From Limnothrix sp. CACIAM 69d (GTDB taxonomy: Bacteria > Cyanobacteriota > Cyanobacteriia > CACIAM-69d): a stretch of 64,000 bases of DNA. Made by a program: the position numbers and the translations under genes. Below, one piece after another: positions 48,238-57,709 of the stretch. The notes under the pieces were generated by a model. The model saw only the letters and a program-made list of their open reading frames with translations, was not told the DNA's origin and did not search any database. Position 1 is the stretch's first letter. Each line of letters starts with the position of its first letter. The DNA is taken from assembly GCA_001913845.2 (NCBI GenBank), contig MKGP02000015.1, positions 29,976-93,975 of the forward strand, given 5' to 3'.

Positions 48238-48813
48238 ATGACTGCTTCTATTGCCGCCCAGTTAATTGCTGCCAGCCTGACACCCGACGAGTATCGGGCC
48301 CTTGAAGAAAAAAGCGAAACTCGCCATGAATATTGCGATGGAGTATCAATCCCCATGACCGGTGGTACTTCAAGTCATAACCAAATTGGTCTGAACCTGA
48401 TTCGGCTCCTAGACCTAGATCCACCCTTCACGGTTTTTGCATTGGATATGCGTCTTTGGCTGCCGACCTACAACCACGGAACTTATCCTGATTTGATGGT
48501 GATTGAAGGTGACCCCAGCTTTTCCGATGGACGGCGAGATGAAGTGTTAAATCCCACACTGATCATTGAGGTTTTGTCGCCTTCAACGGCGGATTACGAT
48601 CGCACGAAAAAGTTTAGTAAATATTGCTCAATTCCTGAGTTTCGGGAATATTTGTTGGTGGCTCAGGAAGAACCGGCTATCGATCGATTCTGGTTGGGTG
48701 AAGATGGCGACTGGCGTTGGCGAAGAACCGAAGGATTGACAGAAACCTGCTCGATCGCCACCGGCAATTTAGCGTTACCCCTGTCCAAAATTTATCGATC
48801 GGTTAGCTTTTAA
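48238..48813 (+). CDS. Uma2-family putative endonuclease, duplicated copy 2
   Basis: The 191-residue second copy has the same first and last parts as its neighbour (NPTLIIEVLSPSTADYDRTKK, EEPAIDRFWLGEDGDWRWRR) but another central segment: TSSHNQIGLNLIRLLDLDPP...GTYPDLMVIEGDPSF. The active-site pattern PD...EVL is kept, so both copies may be functional and differ in the region that shapes the binding face. ATG 48238 is chosen by analogy with copy 1. Translation might also begin at the hitchhiking start codon near 48064, which would add a membrane-like N-terminus; I think this is unlikely. Confidence 0.82.
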   Translation: MTASIAAQLIAASLTPDEYRALEEKSETRHEYCDGVSIPMTGGTSSHNQIGLNLIRLLDLDPPFTVFALDMRLWLPTYNHGTYPDLMVIEGDPSFSDGRRDEVLNPTLIIEVLSPSTADYDRTKKFSKYCSIPEFREYLLVAQEEPAIDRFWLGEDGDWRWRRTEGLTETCSIATGNLALPLSKIYRSVSF

Positions 48814-48832
48814 ATTCGGTTACTCATCAGCA

Positions 48833-50548
48833 TTGCCCATGAACCCGACTCGATCGAGCGCCTCATCTTGGCGAACCGTCATCCGTTGGGTGGCGATCGG
48901 CTGTGTTGTATTGGGCATTGGCCTTCGTCTTTGGGCCATTGATCACAATATTCTTTGGCATGACGAAGTACTAACGGCCGTCAGTGCCGCCGGCCATCGT
49001 TTGCCGGTGCTCCAGGCTCGTGAATTTGCCAACAAACTGGTCATGCAGCCGGAGTTGGTCGCCTATTTGGGGCCCAAGGGACAGCCTTGGCACACCGTTT
49101 TTGCTTCTGTGACTGGCAATCCGGAGCATCCACCGCTCTATTACCTGTTAACGCGGTTTTGGATGGAATGCTTTGGCAGCAGTGCCCTCGCCCTTCGGAG
49201 CTTGCCCACAATCTTTGGGTTGGCAGTTTTTCCCGCGCTGTATTGGGTCTGTTGGGAATTAACCCGATCGCCCTTGGTGGGTTGGGTGGCCATGGCGTTG
49301 GTGGCCCTGTCCCCGTTTCATGTGCTGTATGGGCGAGAGGTGCGGGAATATAGCCTGTGGGCGGCGTTGCTGTTGGTGTTGGGGGCGCTGCTGCTGCGGG
49401 CGTTACGTTTGGGTGAGCGGGCTGCAACTTGGGGCGATCGGGTGCGGGCCTGGTGGCCCTACAGCTTGGTTTTGGCGCTGGGGCTATACACCTCCCTGTT
49501 GACGGTTTATGTGTCCGTGGGTCAAGGGTTGTATGTGCTGTGGCTCGATCGGGGACGACTGGGCTGGCGGGTGCGATCGCTCATTCTGGCCGGCTTGGCC
49601 GGTGGGCTGTTGTTCTTGCCCTGGGCGCTGGTGTTGTTAAACCATTGGGAAGCTGCCCGCCAGCTCACCGCCTGGATGACCGCCTATGAAGAACCGCGCA
49701 TTCAAGTGCTCCGCCGATTGGTAATCCAAGTGTTGCGAGGGTTCACGGATTGGGTTCCCGTGGGCGCTGGTTGGTGGGGGGCGGGGCTGTTTTGCGCGAT
49801 CGCCCTGGGAGTCTTGATCTGGCTGCAGCGGCAGTTTCCCCTGCGGGTGAGCGGTTGGGTACTGACCCTCACGTTGGTCTCCACCAGCCTATTGGTGATC
49901 CCAGATCTGCTCGATGGCGGGCTGCGCTCCATCTCAACGCGCTACTGGACTCCGACCTACCTGGGGCTGCAAATTGCCTTTGCGATTCTGATTGTCCAAG
50001 GCCTGACCCATGGGCCAACCCTGCGCCGCAGTCTCGCCGCGATCGGGGCCAGCCTGTTATTAACCATTAGCCTGAATGGTAGCTGGCAATTAATGACTGC
50101 CACCACCAATTGGGCCAAGGGAATTAGTGTCAGCCTGCCTGCTTTTGCGGAACAGATCAACGCCGCCGCTAACCCTTTGGTGATTGCAGATGGCTTTGGC
50201 TATCGAGCGGGCAACACCATCGCTCTGGCCCTGCGTCTGCGGCCCAATGTGCCATTCTATTTGGTCTCGGATTTTCGGCAGGTCAACCCCGGTGATTTGC
50301 AACTGTTGAAAACGGCGATCGGGCAAATGACCCCACCAGTCAGTGATCTATACGTCCTGAACCTGATGCCTCCGTTTCGCGAGGCGATCGAGACAGAGTT
50401 AAAAGGGCAAATTCAACCCCTTGGTGGCGACAATATGGCTTGGCTCGATCGATTGCAACTTCCTTCCCCGATCGCCGCCCAAAAGCCCATGCCGCTCAAT
50501 TCAAACCCTGACCAACTTCAACCTCAACAAAAAAGACAAGGGGTTTAG
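48833..50548 (+). CDS. GT39/ArnT-like membrane glycosyltransferase
   Basis: This 571-residue integral membrane protein is of the dolichyl-phosphate-mannose/ArnT-like superfamily (GT-C fold). The first membrane helix is at about residues 16-33. It is followed by the luminal/periplasmic loop WHDEVLTAVSAAGHRL, whose Asp-Glu pair is the likely catalytic/metal site. About ten more hydrophobic segments extend to about residue 430. The C-terminal 130 residues are soluble and end in a Pro/Gln-rich tail. The donor is probably a polyprenyl-phosphate sugar; the acceptor is unknown. The 5' end is the source of the orphan fragment at 48058. Confidence 0.82.
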   Translation: MPMNPTRSSASSWRTVIRWVAIGCVVLGIGLRLWAIDHNILWHDEVLTAVSAAGHRLPVLQAREFANKLVMQPELVAYLGPKGQPWHTVFASVTGNPEHPPLYYLLTRFWMECFGSSALALRSLPTIFGLAVFPALYWVCWELTRSPLVGWVAMALVALSPFHVLYGREVREYSLWAALLLVLGALLLRALRLGERAATWGDRVRAWWPYSLVLALGLYTSLLTVYVSVGQGLYVLWLDRGRLGWRVRSLILAGLAGGLLFLPWALVLLNHWEAARQLTAWMTAYEEPRIQVLRRLVIQVLRGFTDWVPVGAGWWGAGLFCAIALGVLIWLQRQFPLRVSGWVLTLTLVSTSLLVIPDLLDGGLRSISTRYWTPTYLGLQIAFAILIVQGLTHGPTLRRSLAAIGASLLLTISLNGSWQLMTATTNWAKGISVSLPAFAEQINAAANPLVIADGFGYRAGNTIALALRLRPNVPFYLVSDFRQVNPGDLQLLKTAIGQMTPPVSDLYVLNLMPPFREAIETELKGQIQPLGGDNMAWLDRLQLPSPIAAQKPMPLNSNPDQLQPQQKRQGV

Positions 50549-50551
50549 GGG

Positions 50552-50697
50552 GTGTCGTGGTTTAGCCCGAAACCCCAGATCTGCCGTTAGCGGATCGATC
50601 GTGGGGGACAAGGGACTTAAGCCCCTTGTTGCAACGATTAGGGCATGGAAGATCAACCGTTTCAGCATCACCTCAAAAAATGACGACAGGGCCTAAA
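50552..50697. mobile_element. Inverted-repeat element, family B copy 4
   Basis: It begins GTGTCGTGGTTTAGCCCGAAA, carries the core CAAGGGACTTAAGCCCCTTG (50609-50628, one change), then ATCAACCGTTTCAGCATCACC, and ends TGACGACAGGGCC. The left start and right end form the imperfect inverted repeat that defines family B. This is the most complete copy in the window. It lies directly after the glycosyltransferase stop codon. Confidence 0.7.
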
Positions 50698-50745
50698 CCC
50701 CTTGCCTCTGAACGATTGCCATTGGCCGTAAATGGCTAGCAATGT

Positions 50746-52117
<1,372 letters not shown>

Positions 52118-52190
52118 GGCTCAGTAGCTCAGAGGTTAGAGCAGGGGACTCATAAGCCCAAGGTCGCAGGTTCAAATCCCGCCTGAGCCA
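52118..52190 (+). tRNA. tRNA with anticodon CAU (Met or Ile2 type)
   Basis: The 73-base sequence folds as a cloverleaf. The acceptor arm GGCTCAG (52118) pairs with CTGAGCC, and the D stem GCTC pairs with GAGC. The anticodon loop reads CTCATAA, giving CAU, and the T loop is TTCAAAT, with discriminator A and no encoded CCA. The anticodon stem (GGGGA/GCCCA) and T stem (GCAGG/CCCGC) show mismatches (G27-A43, A31-G39, A51-C63), so it may be a variant or need modification. CAU can be elongator Met, initiator Met or lysidine-modified Ile. The missing initiator features (no C1-A72-type mismatch, no three GC pairs next to the loop) argue for elongator or Ile. Confidence 0.85.
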
Positions 52191-52679
52191 TCGCTGAAAC
52201 GCTTGTTTTGCAAGACTTTTAGATTGCTTGCAACAATATTTAGAGTTGTAAAAGTAAGATCCATTAAAGATCATTGGCCATCGAGCTGATTTTCAAATGG
52301 TCAGCCTCCCTGTTTGCCGCGCTAGCAAGCTTGAAGCGGGGCACTAGGTCAGTAGACTTCTTTCACGAATCAGTTAGAAGCTCTGATCCTTGACCCCTTT
52401 TTCCAAAATGGGCTGATCAACGGTCATTTTGTAGGTTGGGTTGAGGCACGTAGCTTGCTTCCCGAAGGGTAGCCCAACCACAGGAAGGTTCATGGTGATT
52501 GAGTTGGGTTTCGCAAAGCTCAACCCAACCTACTGGAGAACTACTGGAGAACTGCAAGCGCTTGAAAGTTAGCCTCCAACAAAAGTTAGCCTCCAACAAG
52601 AACGCGATCGACTGTTTAGGTCGATCGCGCCAATGATGTTCAACTGAAGACGGGAGCCAAAAAACGCGCGGGAAAAGAC
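52191..52679. other. Gap between tRNA and pyruvate dehydrogenase E2
   Basis: About 490 bp containing the small element at 52431-52533. The rest shows no gene. The E2 gene ends at 52680, so its terminator may be part of this region. Confidence 0.45.
52431..52533. mobile_element. Short element with perfect 15-bp terminal inverted repeats
   Basis: GTAGGTTGGGTTGAG at 52431-52445 is perfectly inverted as CTCAACCCAACCTAC at 52519-52533. The inner part (GGCACGTAGCTTGCTTCCCG...) is non-coding. Ends of this type (GTAGGTTGGGTTGAG...) are widespread small elements in bacteria. It is of MITE size (103 bp) and lies 240 bp downstream of the tRNA. Confidence 0.7.
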
Positions 52680-53972
52680 CTACAGCGTCAGGGATTGCAC
52701 ATCGCCTTCGATCAGGGCGGCCAAGTCGCGCAGGAAGCCCGCCGAATCTGCACCGTAGATGATCCGGTGATCAGCGGTCAGGTTCACTTGCATCACCCGC
52801 TTCACGCCCAACAAACCGTCATCGGTGGCCACCACAGTCGGCTTAGACGCGCCCACGGCCAGGATTGCCCCTTGGCCCGGCGGCAAAATTGCATCAAAGC
52901 GATCGACCCCAAACATGCCCAAGTTCGACAGGGTGAAAGTGCCGGTCGTGTACTCATCCGGCTGCAACTGCTTGCTGCGGGCCCGAGTTACCAGGTCTTG
53001 CCAGTTGCGCGACAGGGAATAGAGATCCACCTGATCGGCATTCTTCAGCACGGGGGTGATCAGGCCACCATCGGGCATGGCCACGGCCACGGCGATGTTG
53101 ATGTCGCTGCGGTAGGCGATCGCGTCAGGGGCATAGGCCGCGTTCACCACCGGGTGCTTGCGCAGGCTGAGGGCCACGGCCTTGGCCAGCAGGGCGGTCA
53201 TGGTCACGCCCTTGGACTTCACTTGTTTGTAGAGTGTGTCCAGCTTGTCGGTGGTGATTGAGTAGCCCACGCGGAAGGTGGGAACACTCAGGCTCACCAT
53301 CATGTTGTTGACCACGGCCTTTTGCAGGGTGGTCATGGCCACGGCTTGACCGGGCATGGGTGGCAATGGGGCCACAGCGGCAGCCGGAGCCACAGCGGCG
53401 GGTGCGGCCACGGGCGCGGCGATCGGGGCGGGAGCGGCGGCCGGGGTGCGACCGGCGGCCCGTTCCACGTCTTCGGCCACGATTCGTCCGTTAGGGCCAG
53501 ACCCCTTCAGACCGCTGAGGTCAACTTTCAATTCTTTGGCCAGCTTTTTGGCGCGGGGCGAGGCGATCGTGCGGCCGCTGGGGCTGGCTGCGGGGGCGCT
53601 GGCTCCATTGCTGGGAGCGGCGGCCGCGGGGGCTGCCACGGGCGCAGCAGCGGATGCCGGAGCAGTGGCGGCGGGGGCACTGGCACCACCCCCTAGGCCA
53701 GCAGCTTGAGCTTTGGCCGCTTCGATTTCGGCTTCGGTTTCCGCAATCAGGGCGATCGTGGAACCCACGGCGGCGGAACCACCGGCATCAACAACGATCG
53801 CGGCCATGTAGCCCTCGTTAAAGGATTCCACGTCCATGTCTGCCTTGTCGGACTCGACGATCAGGATCGTTTCGCCTTTGGCTACTTTGTCGCCCGGCGC
53901 TTTTTCCCACGAGACGATTTTGCCTTCGGTCATCGTGGAGCTAAGGGCAGGCATGAAGACTTCGTGAATCAT
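52680..53972 (-). CDS. Pyruvate dehydrogenase E2 (dihydrolipoamide acetyltransferase)
   Basis: E2 transfers the acetyl group from lipoamide to CoA in the pyruvate dehydrogenase complex. The 430-residue protein has one lipoyl domain with the lipoyl lysine in VESDKADMDVES (Lys43) and an Ala/Pro-rich linker (about 95-130). The E1/E3-binding domain (ASPRAKKLAKELKVDLSGLKGSGPNGRIVAEDV) is followed by a second Ala/Pro linker and the catalytic domain. The active-site histidine is in NLTADHRIIYGADSAGFL. ATG 53972 starts MIHEVFMPALSSTMTEGK, exactly at the lipoyl domain; the longer frame to 54326 is not supported. E1 and E3 genes are not adjacent. Confidence 0.95.
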   Translation of the reverse strand: MIHEVFMPALSSTMTEGKIVSWEKAPGDKVAKGETILIVESDKADMDVESFNEGYMAAIVVDAGGSAAVGSTIALIAETEAEIEAAKAQAAGLGGGASAPAATAPASAAAPVAAPAAAAPSNGASAPAASPSGRTIASPRAKKLAKELKVDLSGLKGSGPNGRIVAEDVERAAGRTPAAAPAPIAAPVAAPAAVAPAAAVAPLPPMPGQAVAMTTLQKAVVNNMMVSLSVPTFRVGYSITTDKLDTLYKQVKSKGVTMTALLAKAVALSLRKHPVVNAAYAPDAIAYRSDINIAVAVAMPDGGLITPVLKNADQVDLYSLSRNWQDLVTRARSKQLQPDEYTTGTFTLSNLGMFGVDRFDAILPPGQGAILAVGASKPTVVATDDGLLGVKRVMQVNLTADHRIIYGADSAGFLRDLAALIEGDVQSLTL

Positions 53973-54137
53973 GGGCCGATCGTACCGGGGAACGCTAGGA
54001 CTTGAATGGTTGGGCTGCAATTTGCCAAAGTCAAATTTTACCGTCTGTGGGGACGGTGGTGGCGGAGTTGCGGCGATCGGGTTGCGATAGATTGATGATG
54101 TTTGGTGCTGTTTGGGGTCTGCTGGGGAGCTGGAGCC

Positions 54138-54989
54138 ATGAGCGATCGCCATCTGGAGATCGATCGAGCCGTTTATCAACAGGAAGTGGTGGCACTGTTC
54201 GATCGCCGCAGTGCCACCTACGACAACGATCGCGATTTCCATCCGCCCATGGCTCGTCGCTTGGTAGAAGCAGCGGGACTTCAATTGGGCTGGCGTGTGC
54301 TGGACTTGGCAACCGGGACGGGGCAAGCGGCGATCGTCGCAGCCGAGCAGGTGGGCCCGATGGGGCTGGTGGTGGGAATTGATTGTTCCGCTGGCATGCT
54401 CGATCGTGCCCGGACTAAATCCGTTGGCTTGGTGCAGGTGTCGTGGTTGTTGGGGGATGCCCAGGATCCGCCTTTTCCCCCCATCAGTTTTGATGCGGTG
54501 CTGTGTTCTGCGGCCTTTGCCTATTTGCGCGACCCTTTAGCAGCCCTGCAACGCTGGTGGCAGTTGCTGGTGCCCGGTGGCACGGTGGCGTTTCACGGCT
54601 GGTCGGAGCAGTCCTTTGTGCTTGGTGTGCTCGTGCAGCAGATGGCCGCCGAAGCGGGCTATCCGATTAACTTTCATCCCCTAACGCAGGATCGTGCCGC
54701 CTGTGCTGATTTGTTGCAGCGCACAGGATTTGAAGTGCAATCGATCGAAGCCGAGCGCCAGCAGCGCCCCTTATCCATCAGTTCGATCGAGCAGTCTGCG
54801 GCCACGGTGCTGGATAACCCGATCTGTTTGCCCCTGCGCTTGGCCCTGGGAGCCGATCGCCTCGCCACTTTTCGGCAGCAACTCCATAGCAAAATTGCCG
54901 CCCTCCTGGATGAGAACGGCAACCTGCTTGATGAATGGGAAACGTTTTATATCGTCGGTCGCAAACCGCGATGGGATCGTCAACTCTAA
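54138..54989 (+). CDS. Class I SAM-dependent methyltransferase
   Basis: The 283-residue protein has a Rossmann-like methyltransferase fold: [20 protein letters not shown] is motif I (about 54-73), [13 protein letters not shown] motif II, and [36 protein letters not shown] covers motifs post-I to III. The C-terminal half is less conserved. It resembles UbiE/COQ5-type and small-molecule methyltransferases; the substrate cannot be told. ATG 54138 is used (frame open from 54102). Its stop codon overlaps the stop codon of the convergent ilvH gene by 4 bp (CTAA at 54986-54989). Confidence 0.75.
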   Translation: MSDRHLEIDRAVYQQEVVALFDRRSATYDNDRDFHPPMARRLVEAAGLQLGWRVLDLATGTGQAAIVAAEQVGPMGLVVGIDCSAGMLDRARTKSVGLVQVSWLLGDAQDPPFPPISFDAVLCSAAFAYLRDPLAALQRWWQLLVPGGTVAFHGWSEQSFVLGVLVQQMAAEAGYPINFHPLTQDRAACADLLQRTGFEVQSIEAERQQRPLSISSIEQSAATVLDNPICLPLRLALGADRLATFRQQLHSKIAALLDENGNLLDEWETFYIVGRKPRWDRQL

Positions 54990-55504
54990 TTTTTAAAGTC
55001 AGCCGACTTCAGGTATTCCGTGTTCACGCCCGATTCGCGGGTTAGGGCAATCTTGCCCGTGCGGGCAATTTCGCGCACCCCAAACTTCTCCAGCAATTGC
55101 AGAATCGCCACCATCTTGCCCGGGTCGCCCACCACTTCGATTGTCAGGGAATCGTCCGACACATCCACCACCCGCGCCCGGAAGATTTGCGCCAGTTCGA
55201 TAATTTCTGATCGGGCACTGCTGGGCGCATTCACCTTCACCAACATCAACTCCCGTTCCACACAGGGCACTTCGGTGATGTCTTGGACTTTGATCACGTT
55301 GATCAGCTTGTAAAGCTGCTTGACGATTTGCTCAATAATCCGGTCATCGCCGGACACGATCATCGTGATTCGTGATACGCCCCCTTGCTCGGCGGGGCCG
55401 ACGGCCAGGCTTTCGATGTTGTATCCCCGGCGGGCAAAAAGACCCGCGATGCGCGTCAAAACGCCGGCTTCGTCCTCGACAAGTACAGAAAGGGTGTGTT
55501 TCAT
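54986..55504 (-). CDS. ilvH: Acetolactate synthase small subunit
   Basis: The regulatory subunit of acetohydroxyacid synthase, which binds valine and stimulates the catalytic subunit. The 172-residue length is typical of the bacterial/cyanobacterial short form. The N-terminal ACT domain reads [32 protein letters not shown] (residues 4-35). The second half contains [33 protein letters not shown] and [24 protein letters not shown] 55504 starts [14 protein letters not shown] at the family start. The upstream extension to 55666 is not supported. The catalytic subunit gene is not nearby. Confidence 0.95.
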   Translation of the reverse strand: MKHTLSVLVEDEAGVLTRIAGLFARRGYNIESLAVGPAEQGGVSRITMIVSGDDRIIEQIVKQLYKLINVIKVQDITEVPCVERELMLVKVNAPSSARSEIIELAQIFRARVVDVSDDSLTIEVVGDPGKMVAILQLLEKFGVREIARTGKIALTRESGVNTEYLKSADFKN

Positions 55505-55946
55505 GGTTCGGTGAAAGGCTGATGGCCAGGGCGGGCGATCGATCGAGTGCAGCCCAAAGGTGAATCGCACCCAATGCTGATCCCAATTCCCAATCGCATT
55601 CCAAATCTTGCGACAGCCTTTCAGTTTAGGCGATTTGGCGGTCTTCCGATTGCCCAACTCCAGCAACCAACTGAGGGACGGCGGAAGGCGCGATCGGAGC
55701 TAATCAGGGGCTAATCAGCAGTTATTCAACGGCAATTCATTGGGGCCAAGCCCGATCGGTCTCTGGGCGATCGAGCTTGGCAATTCCGGGGGCGACGGGG
55801 ACTCAGGGGGGTGTTAGAATTTTTTTGAGAACCATTCTCAAACTAATCTTCAACACCTCCGTGAGCCACCACCATTGTGCGGCGCTGTTGAGGCGCGGTG
55901 GTGGCTGGCGGTTTTGTTGGCTTTCCTACTGGAACCCATCGCCTCC
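55505..55946. other. Regulatory region upstream of the metal ABC transporter
   Basis: About 440 bp between divergent genes. It holds the Fur-type palindrome at 55824-55842 and its flanking inverted repeat, listed separately. The ilvH promoter must lie toward the left. A short in-frame extension of the ABC gene to 55875 is not counted as coding. Confidence 0.5.
55824..55842. promoter_or_regulatory. Palindromic Fur-type metalloregulator operator
   Basis: TTTGAGAA-CCA-TTCTCAAA is a perfect 8-bp inverted repeat with a 3-bp centre, about 105 bp before the start of the metal ABC ATPase gene. It resembles Fur/Zur/Mur operators (TGAGAAnnnTTCTCA). It is itself enclosed by GGTGTT (55810) and AACACC (55852-55857), so the RNA could also form a longer hairpin. 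Which metal regulator binds is unknown. Confidence 0.6.
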
Positions 55947-56696
55947 ATGTTGCAAGTTCGATCGCTGTGTGTTCGCTATCGCGGACTCTCGGTTCTGGAC
56001 GATGTTTCGCTTGATCTCGCGCCCGGTGAATTGGTGGGGCTGATTGGCCCCAACGGCGCGGGCAAAAGCACCCTGATCAAGGCTCTGTTGGGCCTTGTGC
56101 CGATCGAGTCGGGCCTGATTACCTTTCGGGGTGTGCCCTTACGGCGACTGCGCCATCGCGTGGCTTACGTGCCCCAACGGTCACAAATCGACTGGGACTA
56201 TCCCATTACGGTGCAACGGGTGGTGATGATGGCCTTTGCCAAGGCGGCGGGGTGGTGGCGATCGCCCGGCCCGGCGGCCCAAGCTGCGGCTCGATCGGCC
56301 ATGGAGCAGGTGAATATTTGGGACTTGCGCGATCGCCCGATCGGCTCCCTTTCCGGTGGGCAACAGCAACGGGTTTTCTTGGCTCGGGCCCTGGCCCAAA
56401 AGGCAGAATTTTTCCTGTTTGATGAACCCTTTACGGGTGTGGACAAGCAAACGGAATTGGTGTTGTTGAATCTGTTTGCCGAACTCCGCGCCCAAGGCCA
56501 TTTGGTGTTAGTTTGCTCTCACGAGTGGGGCAGCTCCCTGGAACGATACGATCGGCTGCTATTGCTGAATCGATCGCTCCTGGCGAACGATCGGCCCCAG
56601 GCCGTGATGACCCTGGATAATATCCGGCGTGCCTATGGCGAAAATATGCAAACTGCCGATCGCCACAGTTCCTTTGAATCGGTTTTAGCCTGTTAG
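55947..56696 (+). CDS. Metal ABC transporter ATPase (Mn/Zn type)
   Basis: The 249-residue ATPase of the cluster-9 metal transporters has Walker A GLIGPNGAGKSTLIKALLGL, Q-loop YVPQRSQIDWDYPITVQRVVMMA, signature LSGGQQQRVFLARALAQ, and Walker B FFLFDEPFTGVDKQT with the H-loop VCSHEW. The stretch PQRSQIDWDYP is typical of MntA/ZnuC-like proteins. ATG 55947 is chosen because the fold starts directly after it. The gene is 66 bp upstream of the permease gene. A substrate-binding protein gene is missing here, so it must be encoded elsewhere. Metal specificity (Mn or Zn) is not decided by sequence alone. Confidence 0.88.
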   Translation: MLQVRSLCVRYRGLSVLDDVSLDLAPGELVGLIGPNGAGKSTLIKALLGLVPIESGLITFRGVPLRRLRHRVAYVPQRSQIDWDYPITVQRVVMMAFAKAAGWWRSPGPAAQAAARSAMEQVNIWDLRDRPIGSLSGGQQQRVFLARALAQKAEFFLFDEPFTGVDKQTELVLLNLFAELRAQGHLVLVCSHEWGSSLERYDRLLLLNRSLLANDRPQAVMTLDNIRRAYGENMQTADRHSSFESVLAC

Positions 56697-56762
56697 CAAA
56701 TCTTGAGAGATTATCCTGATTGGAGATCTAAAGTTGATTCACCCGAATGCTGAGGGCTAATT

Positions 56763-57662
56763 TTGGACTGGTTGCTTGATCCTTTGCAGTATGAATTTGT
56801 GCGCAATGCGATCGCGATCGGGATGATCGTGGGCGTAATTTGTCCCGTGGTGGGCAGTTATCTCATTGTGCTGCGGATGTCTCTGCTGGGTGATGTGATT
56901 GCCCATGCGGTAATGCCTGGTTTGGCGATCGCCAATGCGCTACGCATTGATTTATCGATCGGGGCGTTCATTTCCGGCATGTGCAGCACCTTCGTTATTG
57001 CCTGGATTCGACAGCAATCGCGGGTGCGGGTTGATGCGGCCATGACCCTAACTTTCTCCACCTTTTTTGGCTTAGGAATCGCCCTGATTTCACTGCTAAA
57101 AACGCAGCTCGATTTGGAAGGATTTCTCTTTGGCGATATTTTGAATGTCACCCAAGAAGATTTGCTCCACGGGGTGATTGTGGCGGTGATTTTATTAGTT
57201 TTAATTAAGCTGCACTATAAAGAATTACTGTTTTATACCTTTGACCCCTTGGGGGCCGAAGCGGCCGGATTACCCACCACTTGGATTCACTACGGCTTGA
57301 TGGCCGGGGTGACCTTGGCGATCGTGACGAGCTTGAAGGTGGTGGGGGTGATTATGGCGATCGCGATGTTGGTGGGCCCGGCGATCACGGCCTATTTGTT
57401 GGTCAAAGAGCTGCACATGATGATGTTAGTGGGTGCTGGCTTGGGAGTGTTGGCCGCGATCGGGGGCATGTACAGCAGTTTCTATTGGGATTTGCCCTCG
57501 GGCGCGGCGATCGCCCTGGTGATTTTTGGATTGTTTTTGATGGCCCTGTTGTTTAGTCCCAGTCAGGGAATCTTGACCCGCCCCCGCCCTAAAGCGACCT
57601 ACCCGCGATCGGGCAAGGTTTCGGAATCGGCAGCTCCCAAACCAACCGCAGACCTGGACTAA
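56763..57662 (+). CDS. Metal ABC transporter permease (Mn/Zn type)
   Basis: This 299-residue cluster-9 permease has about nine hydrophobic segments spanning residues 13-265 (for example AIAIGMIVGVICPVVGSYL, VIVAVILLVLIKL, LKVVGVIMAIAMLVGPAITAYLL). LRMSLLGDVIAHAVMPGLAIA is the cytoplasmic coupling region typical of MntB/ZnuB. TFDPLGAEAAGLPT is the conserved loop. The C-terminal tail is hydrophilic. The start is annotated at 56763 (TTG or a close ATG are both possible; the first in-frame Met gives a shorter product). It forms an operon with the ATPase gene. The probable substrate is manganese, with zinc or iron as alternatives. Confidence 0.87.
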   Translation: MDWLLDPLQYEFVRNAIAIGMIVGVICPVVGSYLIVLRMSLLGDVIAHAVMPGLAIANALRIDLSIGAFISGMCSTFVIAWIRQQSRVRVDAAMTLTFSTFFGLGIALISLLKTQLDLEGFLFGDILNVTQEDLLHGVIVAVILLVLIKLHYKELLFYTFDPLGAEAAGLPTTWIHYGLMAGVTLAIVTSLKVVGVIMAIAMLVGPAITAYLLVKELHMMMLVGAGLGVLAAIGGMYSSFYWDLPSGAAIALVIFGLFLMALLFSPSQGILTRPRPKATYPRSGKVSESAAPKPTADLD

Positions 57663-57709
57663 CAGCCAATCTGAGCCAGCGGATCTCAGCGAATTTCAGT
57701 GAACCTCAA

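Larger units (their letters stand above)
47363..48932. repeat. Tandem duplication of about 785 bp carrying a Uma2 gene
   Basis: The words TTTGAACGGCTGGGCGATCG at 47363 and 48148 open two consecutive units; the second ends at the glycosyltransferase sequence GGCCTTCGTCTTT near 48920-48932. Each unit holds a Uma2 gene and the first about 90 bases of the downstream glycosyltransferase gene. The flanks are almost identical, but 47583-47762 and 48367-48537 differ strongly. A short GGCCTTCGTCTTT homology at the junctions may have driven the event. Confidence 0.85.

Noticed and set aside
48058..48813. Fusion protein with a membrane helix and a Uma2 domain
   Set aside because: The N-terminal 30 residues are a copy of the glycosyltransferase start produced by the tandem duplication; copy 1 lacks it.
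55875..55946. 24-residue N-terminal extension of the metal ABC ATPase
   Set aside because: The ABC fold starts at MLQVRSLCVRY. The extension overlaps the regulatory region, and family members do not have it.
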